From positions 1 through 64,000 of the forward strand of contig JAOUOT010000003.1 in assembly GCA_029880265.1 (NCBI GenBank): a stretch of DNA of 64,000 nucleotides, in the 5' to 3' direction. The notes under the pieces were generated by a model, which saw only the letters and a list, made by a program, of their open reading frames with translations, did no database searches and was not told the origin of the DNA. The translations under genes and the position numbers were made by a program. The stretch is from Spirochaetia bacterium. Its GTDB lineage: Bacteria > Spirochaetota > Leptospiria > Turneriellales > JAOUOS01. Below, piece after piece: positions 27,349 to 35,360 of the stretch (position 1 is its first letter; each line of letters starts with the position of its first letter).

Positions 27349-28556
27349 TGCCAGCGGTAAACGGTAAATTTATTTTCAATTACGCGAATACTGTAAAAGC
27401 CGCTTGATAATGTAAGGTATGTTGAGCGCCATGTGTGCCTTGGCCCTTCAAGGTTAATTTGCAGATTTTTTATCAAATCGCCTTCTAAATTATATAAAGC
27501 GACTTTCGTCTGGTTATGTTTTTGAAACTGCCACAACGTTATATAGTTCTCATAGGGCAGATAGGGATAATCTTCGGGGTCGTTTAAATTTTTAAAAATT
27601 ACGGTATTTTTGCCGGTTTTAAGATCATGAAGAACAAATATTCTTTTTTGAAAAATATAACCCTCGGGCTCTCCTGATTTTAAATCGGGCAGCTCTTCTA
27701 TTTTACCGACAAAAATGACTTTATCTCCCGAAGGAAAAGGATACATATTTTCACAAGAGAAGAGCTCTTTTTCTTTTTTACTTATTTTATCAAAAACAAT
27801 CGATTCGCACTGTTTCGCTTCAAAATACTTAAACAATTTGCCTTCTACGTGTTTTTCAAGTCGAATATCTTCTAAATCGTTATAAAGAACCCAGAAATTT
27901 TTATCGTTATCTACGTCCATCCATAAGACCGACTCGAAAGGAAGTTCAGGCTTTCCTTCGCGGCCTATTATGCCTAACAAATTACCGTTTAAATCAAAGT
28001 GTAAAATTTTATAAAATCCTAAAGAGCCGCCTGTTGATTGAAGCGATATTTTTTGTTCTGTATTTTCTTCGCCGCTTTCATTTGCGTTTGAAGATAAATT
28101 TTCGCCTTTTTTATCGGTATTCTGGCTAAGGGCCTCTGTATAAAAACTTAAAACATAAAAATCTGAATCGACGCCTCCTGTAATAATTCCCGGAATATTC
28201 AGATTTTCTACGGCGATAATTTTTACCGATTTATCGGGCTCTGTTTTCTGGTCTTTTATATTTTTTTCATGCTGTTCTTTTGAAATGATAATAAGCTCTA
28301 ACTTTTCATTGTTGAAAATTTTTATAAGTTTATTAGAAGGTTCCGGCGCAATAAGTTTATCGTCAACTACCCCGATACGCAAAGGAATTTCATGATAAAC
28401 CCCCTGCTGGTTAGGAAAAGATATCCCCTTTGCGCCCATAGGAACTGAAAATATTTTTTCGGCTTTCAATTTTTCTACCTTAAAACGCGCGCAATTTATA
28501 AAAGGAAAACAAAAAGATATAAGTAAAATAAGATATCTGTAATTAATATACTTCAT
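27345..28556 (-). CDS. putative lipoprotein with beta-propeller-like repeats
   Basis: The ATG at 28556 gives a clean lipoprotein signal (MKYINYRYLILLISFCFPFINC, with lipidation Cys at residue 22). The frame is open to 28667, but that upstream part would overlap the hydrolase gene and bury the signal, so I reject it. The mature part (about 380 residues) has repeated beta-strand blocks with Asp/Asn turns (ILHFDLNGNLLGIIG, WMDVDNDKNFWVLY, VALYNLEGDLIKNL), suggesting a WD/NHL-type propeller. Binding partner and role are unknown. It lies 13 bases downstream of the alpha/beta hydrolase gene and overlaps nnr by four bases (ATGA). Confidence 0.75.
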   Translation of the reverse strand: MKYINYRYLILLISFCFPFINCARFKVEKLKAEKIFSVPMGAKGISFPNQQGVYHEIPLRIGVVDDKLIAPEPSNKLIKIFNNEKLELIIISKEQHEKNIKDQKTEPDKSVKIIAVENLNIPGIITGGVDSDFYVLSFYTEALSQNTDKKGENLSSNANESGEENTEQKISLQSTGGSLGFYKILHFDLNGNLLGIIGREGKPELPFESVLWMDVDNDKNFWVLYNDLEDIRLEKHVEGKLFKYFEAKQCESIVFDKISKKEKELFSCENMYPFPSGDKVIFVGKIEELPDLKSGEPEGYIFQKRIFVLHDLKTGKNTVIFKNLNDPEDYPYLPYENYITLWQFQKHNQTKVALYNLEGDLIKNLQINLEGPRHTWRSTYLTLSSGFYSIRVIENKFTVYRWQ

Positions 28557-28569
28557 AATTGAAACGCCA

Positions 28570-29517
28570 TTATTTTTTTGAAAGCCGCAGGCGCAAATCA
28601 AAATTAACCATCGTATCTTCGACAAATTTAATAATGTAATTATACACTTTATCGCGAATTTGTTCATGGGTAATCAAAGCATGACGGGTAGAAATATCTT
28701 CGTCAATTTCAAACATAAAGGCCCTCTTTTCTTTAGAAGATACCTTGCGTAAAATATAATGCAGATTTACCGCGGGTATGGTTTTATCGTTTGTGGCGTG
28801 TACCAAAAACAAGGGACATTTGATTTTCTTCATCTCTTTTCTTACTTTTCCTATATTTATTTTGAAAGAATGCGCGCAAGCCGTGGTAGTGGCTTCGTAA
28901 TATCCTACCCAGGGGCTTATAAGACCCTGACCCAACTGATCGCTTTTTTTCGGTATGTAGGGCAGAATATATTTTATGATGCCCGAAAGTATTAAAAACG
29001 GATTTTTAATTATAAGCCTGCCGTCGGCAAAGCCATTTAAAAACGCGGGCGTTGATATTAAAATCATACCGCTCGGCGATTTCTTATCTGAAAATTCGGC
29101 CGCTAATTTTAGAGACAAGTTACCTCCCATTGAAAATCCTACGATAAAAAACTTATCGTACAAATCTCGTTTTGACTTATAGATTGACCTGACCGCCTCA
29201 TACCAGTGCTCATAGCGGGTTTTTCTAAAGTCTTTAATTGAAGTGCCGTGGCCGGGCAAAAGCGGCGCAATCACGGTATGGCCCAAATTATGCATAATTT
29301 CGGCGAGCGGCCTCAACGAAAAAGGACTGTCTTCAAAACCGTGAATCATTAAAAAGGCCGTCTTTGATTTTCCCTCAAGAAAAATAGGCTCTGCGCCTTT
29401 TAAAATATTTTCTTTGGGGGGCGGCTCTTGAAAGTCTTTAGCATTGATCTTTTCAGGCAAGCCGTAATGGCCCATTATCAAGATGAAAACGACAAGAATT
29501 AAAAAGAGCCAAATCAT
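28570..29517 (-). CDS. alpha/beta hydrolase, carboxylesterase/lysophospholipase-like, membrane anchored
   Basis: One N-terminal hydrophobic helix (residues 1-17) precedes an alpha/beta hydrolase fold. The oxyanion region is FLMIHGFEDSPFSLRPLA, the nucleophile elbow GFSMGG (Ser), the acid lies near VHATNDKTIPA (Asp), and His is in STRHALITHEQ. The layout resembles monoglyceride lipases and bacterial carboxylesterase Est30 relatives, with the PLLPGHGTS motif typical of these. The substrate is probably a fatty acyl ester, but its exact identity cannot be read from sequence. The gene is first of the hydrolase-lipoprotein-nnr-membrane protein series. Confidence 0.85.
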   Translation of the reverse strand: MIWLFLILVVFILIMGHYGLPEKINAKDFQEPPPKENILKGAEPIFLEGKSKTAFLMIHGFEDSPFSLRPLAEIMHNLGHTVIAPLLPGHGTSIKDFRKTRYEHWYEAVRSIYKSKRDLYDKFFIVGFSMGGNLSLKLAAEFSDKKSPSGMILISTPAFLNGFADGRLIIKNPFLILSGIIKYILPYIPKKSDQLGQGLISPWVGYYEATTTACAHSFKINIGKVRKEMKKIKCPLFLVHATNDKTIPAVNLHYILRKVSSKEKRAFMFEIDEDISTRHALITHEQIRDKVYNYIIKFVEDTMVNFDLRLRLSKK

Positions 29518-29608
29518 TTTTATTGTTACTTAAAAAGCGAGCATAGCATTCTTTTGTTTAAATTTACCTAGACACAATTATAGCTAACACCCTTTTTAGT
29601 AATGTATA

Positions 29609-31042
29609 TTATTTTAGACGTTCTAACAAAAGTTTATTCACAAGCGGAGGGTTTGCCTTGCCCTGCGTCTTTTTCATTACCTGCCCCACTAAAAAGCCAA
29701 GAGCCTTATCTTTTCCGTTTTTGAAAGACTCGACGCTTTCTTGATTTTCGGCAAGTACCTCTTCAACAACGGGAACTATTGAGCTTTCGTCTGAAATTTG
29801 AACCAGCCCTTTGTTTTTTATAATTTCAAGAGGACCTTTTTTCGTCTCAATCATTTCTGCAAAAACCATTTTCGCGATTTTTCCCGAAATTCTACCAGAT
29901 TCAACTTCAAGCAGCAAAGCCGCCAAGTCTTTTGACGAGCATAAATCATTTAAGCCGCAGTCTTTTTCGGCCGCAAACGCGAGCATTTCGGCCATAATCC
30001 AATTTGAAGCTTTCTTCGCGGGAACTTTTTTTTCTACTATTTCTTCAAAGTAGATAGCGTATGTTTTATCGGCGGTTAAAACGCCGGCGTCATATTCGGG
30101 CAAAAGATACTCTTTAATGAAACGTTCTTTTTTGGCGCCTGCAAGCTCGGGCATTGCGCCTGAAATAGCCGATATCTCGTCGTCGTCTAATATGACCGGC
30201 ACAAGATCAGGTTCGGGAAAATATCGATAGTCATGCGCCTCTTCTTTTGAACGCATGGGCATTGTCTGGTTTGTCAGCGCGTTCCATAGTCGGGTTTCCT
30301 GCACAACGACGCCGCCTGAGTTTATTAAATCAATTTGTCTTTCAATTTCATATTCTAAAGCGGCTTTTACGGCTTTAAACGAATTTAAATTCTTTATTTC
30401 TGCGCGGGTGCCCAGCTTTGAGGTATTTTCGGGCCGTACCGAGATGTTGGCGTCTACTCTTAAAGAACCTTGTTCCATATTGCAGTCAGAAACCTCAATA
30501 TATTCTAAGATGCTTTTTAATTCGGCAAGATAAAGTACAGCTTCTTCAGGACTGTCAATTTCAGGCTCAGATACAATTTCAATGAGAGGCGTTCCGGCCC
30601 GGTTTAGGTCTACATAACTTTCTTGAATAGACGGATTTTCAGAATGCATGAGCTTTCCGGCGTCTTCTTCCATATGAATTCTGGTAACGCCGATAATTTT
30701 CTTTTCGCCGTTTTCTTTTTCAATGGTAATTTTTCCCTTTGTGCAGTAAGGCTCGTCAAACTGCGATATCTGATAAGCCTTGGGCAAATCGGGATAAAAA
30801 TAGTTTTTTCTGTCAAATTTACTTTTATGATGAATGGTCGCGTTAATGGCCAGCCCAGCCAAAACCGCTTTTTTTAAAACCTCATTATTTAATACCGGCA
30901 AGGCCCCGGGAAGGCCAAGACACACGGGACAAGTATGGGTATTCGGCGGATCTCCGAAAGAGGTTTTACATCCGCAAAATATCTTTGTTTTAGTGTTAAG
31001 CTGGGCATGAACCTCAAGCCCTACAGTTGGAATATATTCCAT
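29609..31042 (-). CDS. gatB: aspartyl/glutamyl-tRNA amidotransferase subunit B
   Basis: A complete GatB of 477 residues: the start EYIPTVGLEVHAQLNT, cysteine zinc ligands in KIFCGCKTSF and TCPVCLGLPGALPVLN, FDRKNYFYPDLPKAYQISQ, EEDAGKL, DLNRAGTPLIEIVSEP and the C-terminal YqeY-like tail domain (NPPLVNKLLLERL). GatB works with GatA and GatC to amidate Glu-tRNA(Gln) or Asp-tRNA(Asn). gatA and gatC are not in this window, so the operon is split in this genome. Confidence 0.96.
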   Translation of the reverse strand: MEYIPTVGLEVHAQLNTKTKIFCGCKTSFGDPPNTHTCPVCLGLPGALPVLNNEVLKKAVLAGLAINATIHHKSKFDRKNYFYPDLPKAYQISQFDEPYCTKGKITIEKENGEKKIIGVTRIHMEEDAGKLMHSENPSIQESYVDLNRAGTPLIEIVSEPEIDSPEEAVLYLAELKSILEYIEVSDCNMEQGSLRVDANISVRPENTSKLGTRAEIKNLNSFKAVKAALEYEIERQIDLINSGGVVVQETRLWNALTNQTMPMRSKEEAHDYRYFPEPDLVPVILDDDEISAISGAMPELAGAKKERFIKEYLLPEYDAGVLTADKTYAIYFEEIVEKKVPAKKASNWIMAEMLAFAAEKDCGLNDLCSSKDLAALLLEVESGRISGKIAKMVFAEMIETKKGPLEIIKNKGLVQISDESSIVPVVEEVLAENQESVESFKNGKDKALGFLVGQVMKKTQGKANPPLVNKLLLERLK

Positions 31043-31138
31043 ATACCAGCGTTAAAAGAAAAAACACGTCGTCAAGCCGATTGATTTCTTATTTGGCATT
31101 TAGAGGCAGATTTCATTCTATATGTTTATATTACCTGA

Positions 31139-31165
31139 CGCGGCGATCACAAAGAATCCGCCGCG
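31139..31165. terminator. GC-rich stem-loop downstream of the 195-residue protein gene
   Basis: CGCGGCGAT at 31139-31147 pairs with ATCCGCCGCG at 31156-31165, with one bulged base and an eight-base loop, in otherwise AT-rich DNA. It lies 27 bases beyond the end of the minus-strand 195-residue gene. There is no T-run on that side, so it is at best an atypical terminator or an RNA structure in the gatB upstream region. Confidence 0.4.
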
Positions 31166-31191
31166 CCAAACCTAAAAATATTTTTCTTTTT

Positions 31192-31779
31192 TTAAGCCGC
31201 CCGATATTTATTAGTTGAAAACGCGGGGGTTCTCATGAAAAATTTATCAAGCGCCTCAAATGGACAAAGTTGACTGTTGCAATCTTTCGTTTCAATTAAT
31301 CTTTTCCCTTTTCTAATAGGAAAATTTTCTTGATATTCATGAAACTTTATCATATATTTATCCATTACTTCTTCTCTCGTTTTGCCGTGTATTTTTTGAA
31401 AAAAGTTTCCTTTTCGGTTTCCTAATCTAAGAATACCAAAAAAGTCTTTACCGCCTTTTTTAATACAGAAACAGGTTCTGTTGCCCAATTTATCGGGAGA
31501 ATATCTTAAGATATTTTCAAGCTCAAAGCTGAATATTTCTTTAAGATAAGTATCGTCGGGAAGTCCGCTCAATCCAAAGATTTTTGTATCTCTTACGGAA
31601 AGTAATTCGCCCATCTCTTTGACTATTTTAGATATCGCGCTATAGGCAAGAATAAAAAGCCCGCCCGCCATAACGACTACAGGCGCCGCGACAATAATGC
31701 TCCACCCGATAATAAATGTGAGCAATGGAACCGCCAAGACCGCTTCAATCAAAGTCATCATTACTTTGACTGTTTTCAT
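31192..31779 (-). CDS. membrane-anchored protein of unknown family, tandem paralogue B
   Basis: Residues about 8-55 are strongly hydrophobic (probably two membrane helices, GWSIIVAAPVVVMAGGLFILAY). The remaining 140 residues are soluble, with YSPDKLGNRTCFCIKKGGKDFFGILRLG, the QKIHGKTREEV helix, GKRLIETKDCNSQLCPFEALDKF and four cysteines in two CxC / CxxxxC-type sets. The 200-residue protein encoded just upstream shares this whole pattern. I know no named family. The conserved cysteines suggest metal binding or disulfides. A Shine-Dalgarno (GGAGG at about 31787) precedes the ATG. Confidence 0.75.
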   Translation of the reverse strand: MKTVKVMMTLIEAVLAVPLLTFIIGWSIIVAAPVVVMAGGLFILAYSAISKIVKEMGELLSVRDTKIFGLSGLPDDTYLKEIFSFELENILRYSPDKLGNRTCFCIKKGGKDFFGILRLGNRKGNFFQKIHGKTREEVMDKYMIKFHEYQENFPIRKGKRLIETKDCNSQLCPFEALDKFFMRTPAFSTNKYRAA

Positions 31780-31840
31780 CTTATACCTCCATGAAAAAAA
31801 AATAATAAAGATTTAATAAAGAGGCAAAAAATATTAAAAA

Positions 31841-31863
31841 AACGCTTTATTAAATAAAGCGTT
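31841..31863 (-). terminator. rho-independent terminator between the tandem paralogues
   Basis: The arms 31841-31850 (AACGCTTTAT) and 31854-31863 are exact reverse complements with a three-base loop. Read on the minus strand, the stem is followed by a T-rich tract, as expected for an intrinsic terminator. It lies 33 bases past the stop of the upstream paralogue gene, so the two paralogues are separate or only partly linked transcripts. Confidence 0.75.
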
Positions 31864-31895
31864 AAAAAAGCGGAAAAGTATTTTTAAATACCGTT

Positions 31896-32498
31896 TTATG
31901 CCGCCATCAATCTTTTCTTTGAAAGCATCGGTTCTTTCATTGAAAATCTTTCAAGAGCCTTAAACGGACATATCCGCCTGTTGCAGTCTTTGGTCTCTAT
32001 TAGTCTTTTGCCCATCACGAGAGGATAACGCATTCGGTAATCATTAAATTTTTCCAAATATTTTTCTACGACTTCATCTCTTGATTGACCGTGAATTTTT
32101 TGAAAAAAATTTCCGTTTTGGCTTCCTATTCTTAGAACGCCAAAATAATCTTTATCGCCTTTTTTTATACAGAAACACGCTTTGTTTCCTTCTCTTTCGG
32201 GAGAATGTCTTAATACGTTTAACAGTTCATAGCTGAACGACTTTCTAAGATTCATATCGTCAGGAAGACCTCTCATTCCCAGTATTTCAGCTTCTCTCGC
32301 CAACCCAAGGGGTATATGAACGAAAGCAATTAGACCTTTCATAAGTCTGTCGGCTGCAATCGCCAAAAGTATTATCATACCGCCAATGGTCATAACTACA
32401 GGCGCAAAAATTATGACGGCCCATGCGATGACAAAGCTGAAAAGGGGAAGCATAAAGAACCCTGCAACCAAACCGGCAAACGCTTTGATTGTCTTCAT
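31896..32498 (-). CDS. membrane-anchored protein of unknown family, tandem paralogue A
   Basis: A 200-residue protein homologous along its whole length to the downstream 195-residue one: the hydrophobic N-terminus (about 8-55, with AVIIFAPVVMTIGGMIILLAIAA), the REAEILGMRGLPDD region, HSPEREGNKACFCIKKGDKDYFGVLRIG, QKIHGQSRDEVVEKY, KRLIETKDCNRRICPFKALERF and a Met/Lys-rich tail. The shared cysteines (ACFC and DCNRRIC) are conserved. The function is unknown. GGAGG at about 32507 gives a strong ribosome binding site. The terminator at 31841-31863 follows it. Confidence 0.75.
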   Translation of the reverse strand: MKTIKAFAGLVAGFFMLPLFSFVIAWAVIIFAPVVMTIGGMIILLAIAADRLMKGLIAFVHIPLGLAREAEILGMRGLPDDMNLRKSFSYELLNVLRHSPEREGNKACFCIKKGDKDYFGVLRIGSQNGNFFQKIHGQSRDEVVEKYLEKFNDYRMRYPLVMGKRLIETKDCNRRICPFKALERFSMKEPMLSKKRLMAA

Positions 32499-32972
32499 TT
32501 TGTACCTCCTTTTTCTATATTGAATTTATGATTTTTTTCGGGATTTGTCAAAAATATCAAACCTATTTAGGCTCCCTATTTTCTAAACGCCGCTCTGATG
32601 ACGCTGATTAGATAGATAAACGCTGAAAAAGATTCACTTCCTGCTTTCCTGGCTTCTTTATAAAATTCTAACGTCTATTTTATATCTAAGAAAATAGATA
32701 TTGAAAAACTATAAGGAAACCAGGAAAACAGGAGGCGTCAGAATAGAGATAAGCAATTACAAATAATTTTACAGTTTATTACTTATTTGATTTGAATCTG
32801 CGTTCATCTTTCGAATCGGCGATATCTGCGTCCTATTCTTCCCTTTGCGGCTGGGCTGAACACGGTGCCATGCGGGCACAAGCCGACATTAGGCGAAATG
32901 TATTATGATATCGAAGGGCGGTTGGAGTGACATCAGGCTACTTTTTATTAAGACCTAAGTTGGATTAAATTA
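32499..32972. other. non-coding stretch with dispersed and inverted repeats
   Basis: No gene-like frame or RNA gene was recognised in these 474 bases. They hold a 29-base repeat at 32637-32665 (also at 24249-24277), and an imperfect inverted copy of it near 32704-32727 (GGAAACCAGGAAAACAGGAG). A short inverted pair CTATTTT/AAAATAG lies in between. A doubled ATCTGCGT-type phrase occurs around 32812-32845. Bases about 32845-32940 are visibly more GC-rich than the surroundings. The stretch looks like a landing site for small repeat elements or a decayed gene. Confidence 0.6.
32637..32665. repeat. 29-bp dispersed intergenic repeat, copy B
   Basis: This copy differs at one of 29 positions from the one at 24249-24277. 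Together with the imperfect inverted copy about 40 bases downstream (32704-32727) it can form a long imperfect hairpin, suggesting a miniature element. Confidence 0.75.
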
Positions 32973-33452
32973 TTATTCTTCAGAACTATAAGGCTCTAAA
33001 TAATAACCAGATTTTTTATATTTTATAAAACCCATCAAATCAGAACCTAATTTAAAACAGACCACAATTTCATCATCAAAGTTTTTATCTTTATATAAAA
33101 TAAATTTCTCAGCTTTATAAAAAAATATTCTACTTTTTAATTTTTTTAAATCATTAATGTTTTCGATTATTAATAATGCCGACTTCTGCCCATCCGTTAA
33201 ACTTACAAAATATTCAAGAATACTATTCTTATTTAAATCATATTTTAAAATAAATTTACCCTTGTGATATCTTATCCACTTTTTGTCCTCTTCATCATAA
33301 GAATTTATTGTGTTAATCTTGTACCCTTTTAAGCTTTTTTCTTTTTTTATAATATTATTAATAGTTTCACTTTCATTATCTGAATAAATCTTATTGTTAA
33401 ATGTCAATAAAATAAGTAAAAAAAGGAATGTTATTATCTTAATATTTTTCAT
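32973..33452 (-). CDS. secreted hypothetical protein
   Basis: A 159-residue protein with a clear signal peptide (MKNIKIITFLFLLILLTFNNKIYS, cleavage likely after YS). The mature part is Lys/Asp/Glu/Ile-rich with WIRYHKGKFILKYD, a strand-helix mix and no cysteines besides one near residue 134. No family is recognised. Its codon use is markedly more AT-rich than the neighbouring genes (few GCC, many AAT/ATA), and it lies in a repeat-rich gap, so recent acquisition is plausible. It is transcribed away from folD. Confidence 0.65.
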   Translation of the reverse strand: MKNIKIITFLFLLILLTFNNKIYSDNESETINNIIKKEKSLKGYKINTINSYDEEDKKWIRYHKGKFILKYDLNKNSILEYFVSLTDGQKSALLIIENINDLKKLKSRIFFYKAEKFILYKDKNFDDEIVVCFKLGSDLMGFIKYKKSGYYLEPYSSEE

Positions 33453-33546
33453 TTAAAACCCTCCATCATAACTCCAGTCAAAAAATAAAGGACTTGCTGT
33501 GCCGCCTTTTTGCATTGCCGTATGATAAATAACATTATAAAATCAG

Positions 33547-33630
33547 TTTTTGTTTTGGCAAGAGAGATTTTCACCGCAAATTGCGCTCCCTCTTCGTTTA
33601 AGACTTTACGCTCTCTTTTCAAAACAAAAA
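33547..33630 (+). promoter_or_regulatory. long stem-loop in the folD leader
   Basis: Bases 33547-33566 and 33611-33630 pair over 20 positions (18 Watson-Crick, one G-U, one mismatch) around a 44-base loop. The loop contains a small CGCAA/TTGCG hairpin. The structure ends seven bases before the folD ATG at 33638 and would occlude the ribosome binding region, so it could control translation. It could also be an inserted inverted-repeat element. Confidence 0.45.
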
Positions 33631-33637
33631 TTGCCGT

Positions 33638-34540
33638 ATGATTGAGATTCCATCTTTTAAGATACCCAAAGAAGACTGGGTTGAAGATAAGCTTCTATAC
33701 GGCAAAAAGCTGGCCGTAAAAATTAGAGAACATTTAAAAGAGCGGGTTGAAAAGACGAAAATAAGGCCCGGGCTTGCGGCTCTTCTTGTGGGCGAAGACG
33801 AGGCGAGCAAAATTTACGTATCAAGCAAAGAAAAGGCGGCCAATGAAATAGGGTTTCATTCGGTGGTTAAAAAACTGCCCGTTGACGCTACGCAAGAAGA
33901 AGTCTTAGCGGTCGTTCATGAATGGAACAATGACGAAAACATACACGGCATATTGGTTCAGCTGCCGCTTCCTAAACATATAAACAGCCAGAATATTTTA
34001 CAATCGATAAACGCCTCAAAAGACGCCGACGGATTCCATTACGCGAACATGGGTCGTCTTATGGCAAAAGAAAAGGGCGCCATTGCCTGCACGCCTTTAG
34101 GCATCATTGTGATGCTCAAAGAGCTTGGGGTTAACACCGAGGGCAAACACGCTCTTGTATTGGGACGTTCAAATATTGTGGGCAAACCCATGGCCCAGCT
34201 TTTATTAGACGCCGCGCAGTGTACGGTGACGGTTTGCCACTCAAAAAGCAGAAATATTGACGAGATGACGGCCTCTGCCGATATTCTTGTCGCCGCCATG
34301 GGCGTAAGAGACGTTATTGATTATTCAAAAATAAAAAAAGACGCTATTGTCATAGACGTAGGCATGCATCGAATTGACGGCAAGGTCAAAGGCGACTTAG
34401 ACTATAAAGAAATACTTGATAAGGTCTCGTTTATCACTCCGGTTCCGGGGGGCGTCGGGCCAATGACAATTGCCATGCTTCTTTACAATACTTACCAAAA
34501 CGCGGTGTGGTTAAATGAAAAAGATCAGATGTTAGCGTAA
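33638..34540 (+). CDS. folD: bifunctional methylenetetrahydrofolate dehydrogenase / methenyl-THF cyclohydrolase FolD
   Basis: A complete 300-residue FolD: RPGLAALLVGEDEASKIYVSSKEKAANEIGF (with the catalytic region Tyr and Lys), ILVQLPLPKHIN, KDADGFHYANMGRL, the Rossmann segment LVLGRSNIVGKPMAQLL, VCHSKS and TPVPGGVGPMTIAMLL. It interconverts 5,10-methylene- and 10-formyl-THF with NADP. A helical N-terminal extension of about 20 residues precedes the usual start. It is followed one base later by an M14-family gene, so the two are likely co-transcribed. Confidence 0.95.
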   Translation: MIEIPSFKIPKEDWVEDKLLYGKKLAVKIREHLKERVEKTKIRPGLAALLVGEDEASKIYVSSKEKAANEIGFHSVVKKLPVDATQEEVLAVVHEWNNDENIHGILVQLPLPKHINSQNILQSINASKDADGFHYANMGRLMAKEKGAIACTPLGIIVMLKELGVNTEGKHALVLGRSNIVGKPMAQLLLDAAQCTVTVCHSKSRNIDEMTASADILVAAMGVRDVIDYSKIKKDAIVIDVGMHRIDGKVKGDLDYKEILDKVSFITPVPGGVGPMTIAMLLYNTYQNAVWLNEKDQMLA

Positions 34541-34541
34541 G

Positions 34542-35279
34542 ATGAGCGAAAATAACGAAATTAAAGAAAGTAAAAAATTTAAAAATTACGAAGACGCGGT
34601 ATTTGAGGGCGGCGGATGGTTCATTCTCGGTCATTCGGCCGGTCAAAACAAAATCATGGCCAAAGAGTTAAGGGCCGAAAATTCGCGAAAAAAAGTTTTA
34701 TTATTAGGCGGGGTTCACGGCAATGAAACCGAAGGCGTTCAATTCATGGTTGATTTCTGCCGCGAATTTGCCAAAGACGAAGAAAAATCTCCTTTTGGGT
34801 TTGATTTATTTTTGGTTCCCGTATTAAATCCCGACGGATTTTTCGCGCATGAAAGAAAAAACGCATCGGGAGTCGATTTAAACCGAAACATGCCCACCAA
34901 AGACTGGTCGCCTGAATTTCAAGAAGACAAATACAACCCCGGCTCTCATGCGGGCAGCGAACCAGAAAGCAAAATTTTAGTCGATCTCTTAAACAAACAT
35001 TATTTTGATTTCATTATCAGTTTTCATTCATGGAAACCCATGATAAACATAAACGGGCCCGCTGAAATATTCGGCGAAAAGATGAAAGAGAAATTAAAGA
35101 TGAAAGTGGTCAAAGACATCGGTTATCCTACGCCGGGCTCTCTGGGCACCTACGCCGGATGGGAAAGAGGCATACCCACAATCACTCTTGAATTTGAAAG
35201 AGGCGTTGAACTTGAGGGCATTTACGCGTATGCCAGAGACGCCATTTTAGATTCTTTTAAAGCTTTACAATCTGAGTAA
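34542..35279 (+). CDS. M14-family zinc peptidase, MpaA-like murein peptide amidase
   Basis: Zinc-ligand motifs of M14 are in place: LLGGVHGNETEGV (HxxE), VPVLNPDGF, SGVDLNRNMPT (substrate Arg), FIISFHSWKP (third His ligand), and the catalytic glutamate in ITLEFERG. The length of 245 residues and the DLNRN/NPDG pattern match MpaA-like amidases, which cleave the gamma-D-glutamyl-diaminopimelate bond in murein peptides during recycling. There is no signal peptide, so it should act in the cytoplasm. It starts one base after folD. Confidence 0.85.
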   Translation: MSENNEIKESKKFKNYEDAVFEGGGWFILGHSAGQNKIMAKELRAENSRKKVLLLGGVHGNETEGVQFMVDFCREFAKDEEKSPFGFDLFLVPVLNPDGFFAHERKNASGVDLNRNMPTKDWSPEFQEDKYNPGSHAGSEPESKILVDLLNKHYFDFIISFHSWKPMININGPAEIFGEKMKEKLKMKVVKDIGYPTPGSLGTYAGWERGIPTITLEFERGVELEGIYAYARDAILDSFKALQSE

Positions 35280-35360
35280 GGTTTAAATTGCTTCGCAAAA
35301 TGGACTTTATGTTAATAGGCTTCGTTGCTGAAAAATAAGTATAAAGAGGTATAAGAAATA

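Noticed and set aside
28557-28667. N-terminal extension of the lipoprotein gene
   Set aside because: It would overlap the hydrolase gene by 98 bases and hide a good lipoprotein signal; the ATG at 28556 is preferred.
32499-32972. tRNA or small structured RNA gene
   Set aside because: No cloverleaf, no conserved T-loop or anticodon arm could be found on either strand; repeat fragments dominate the stretch.
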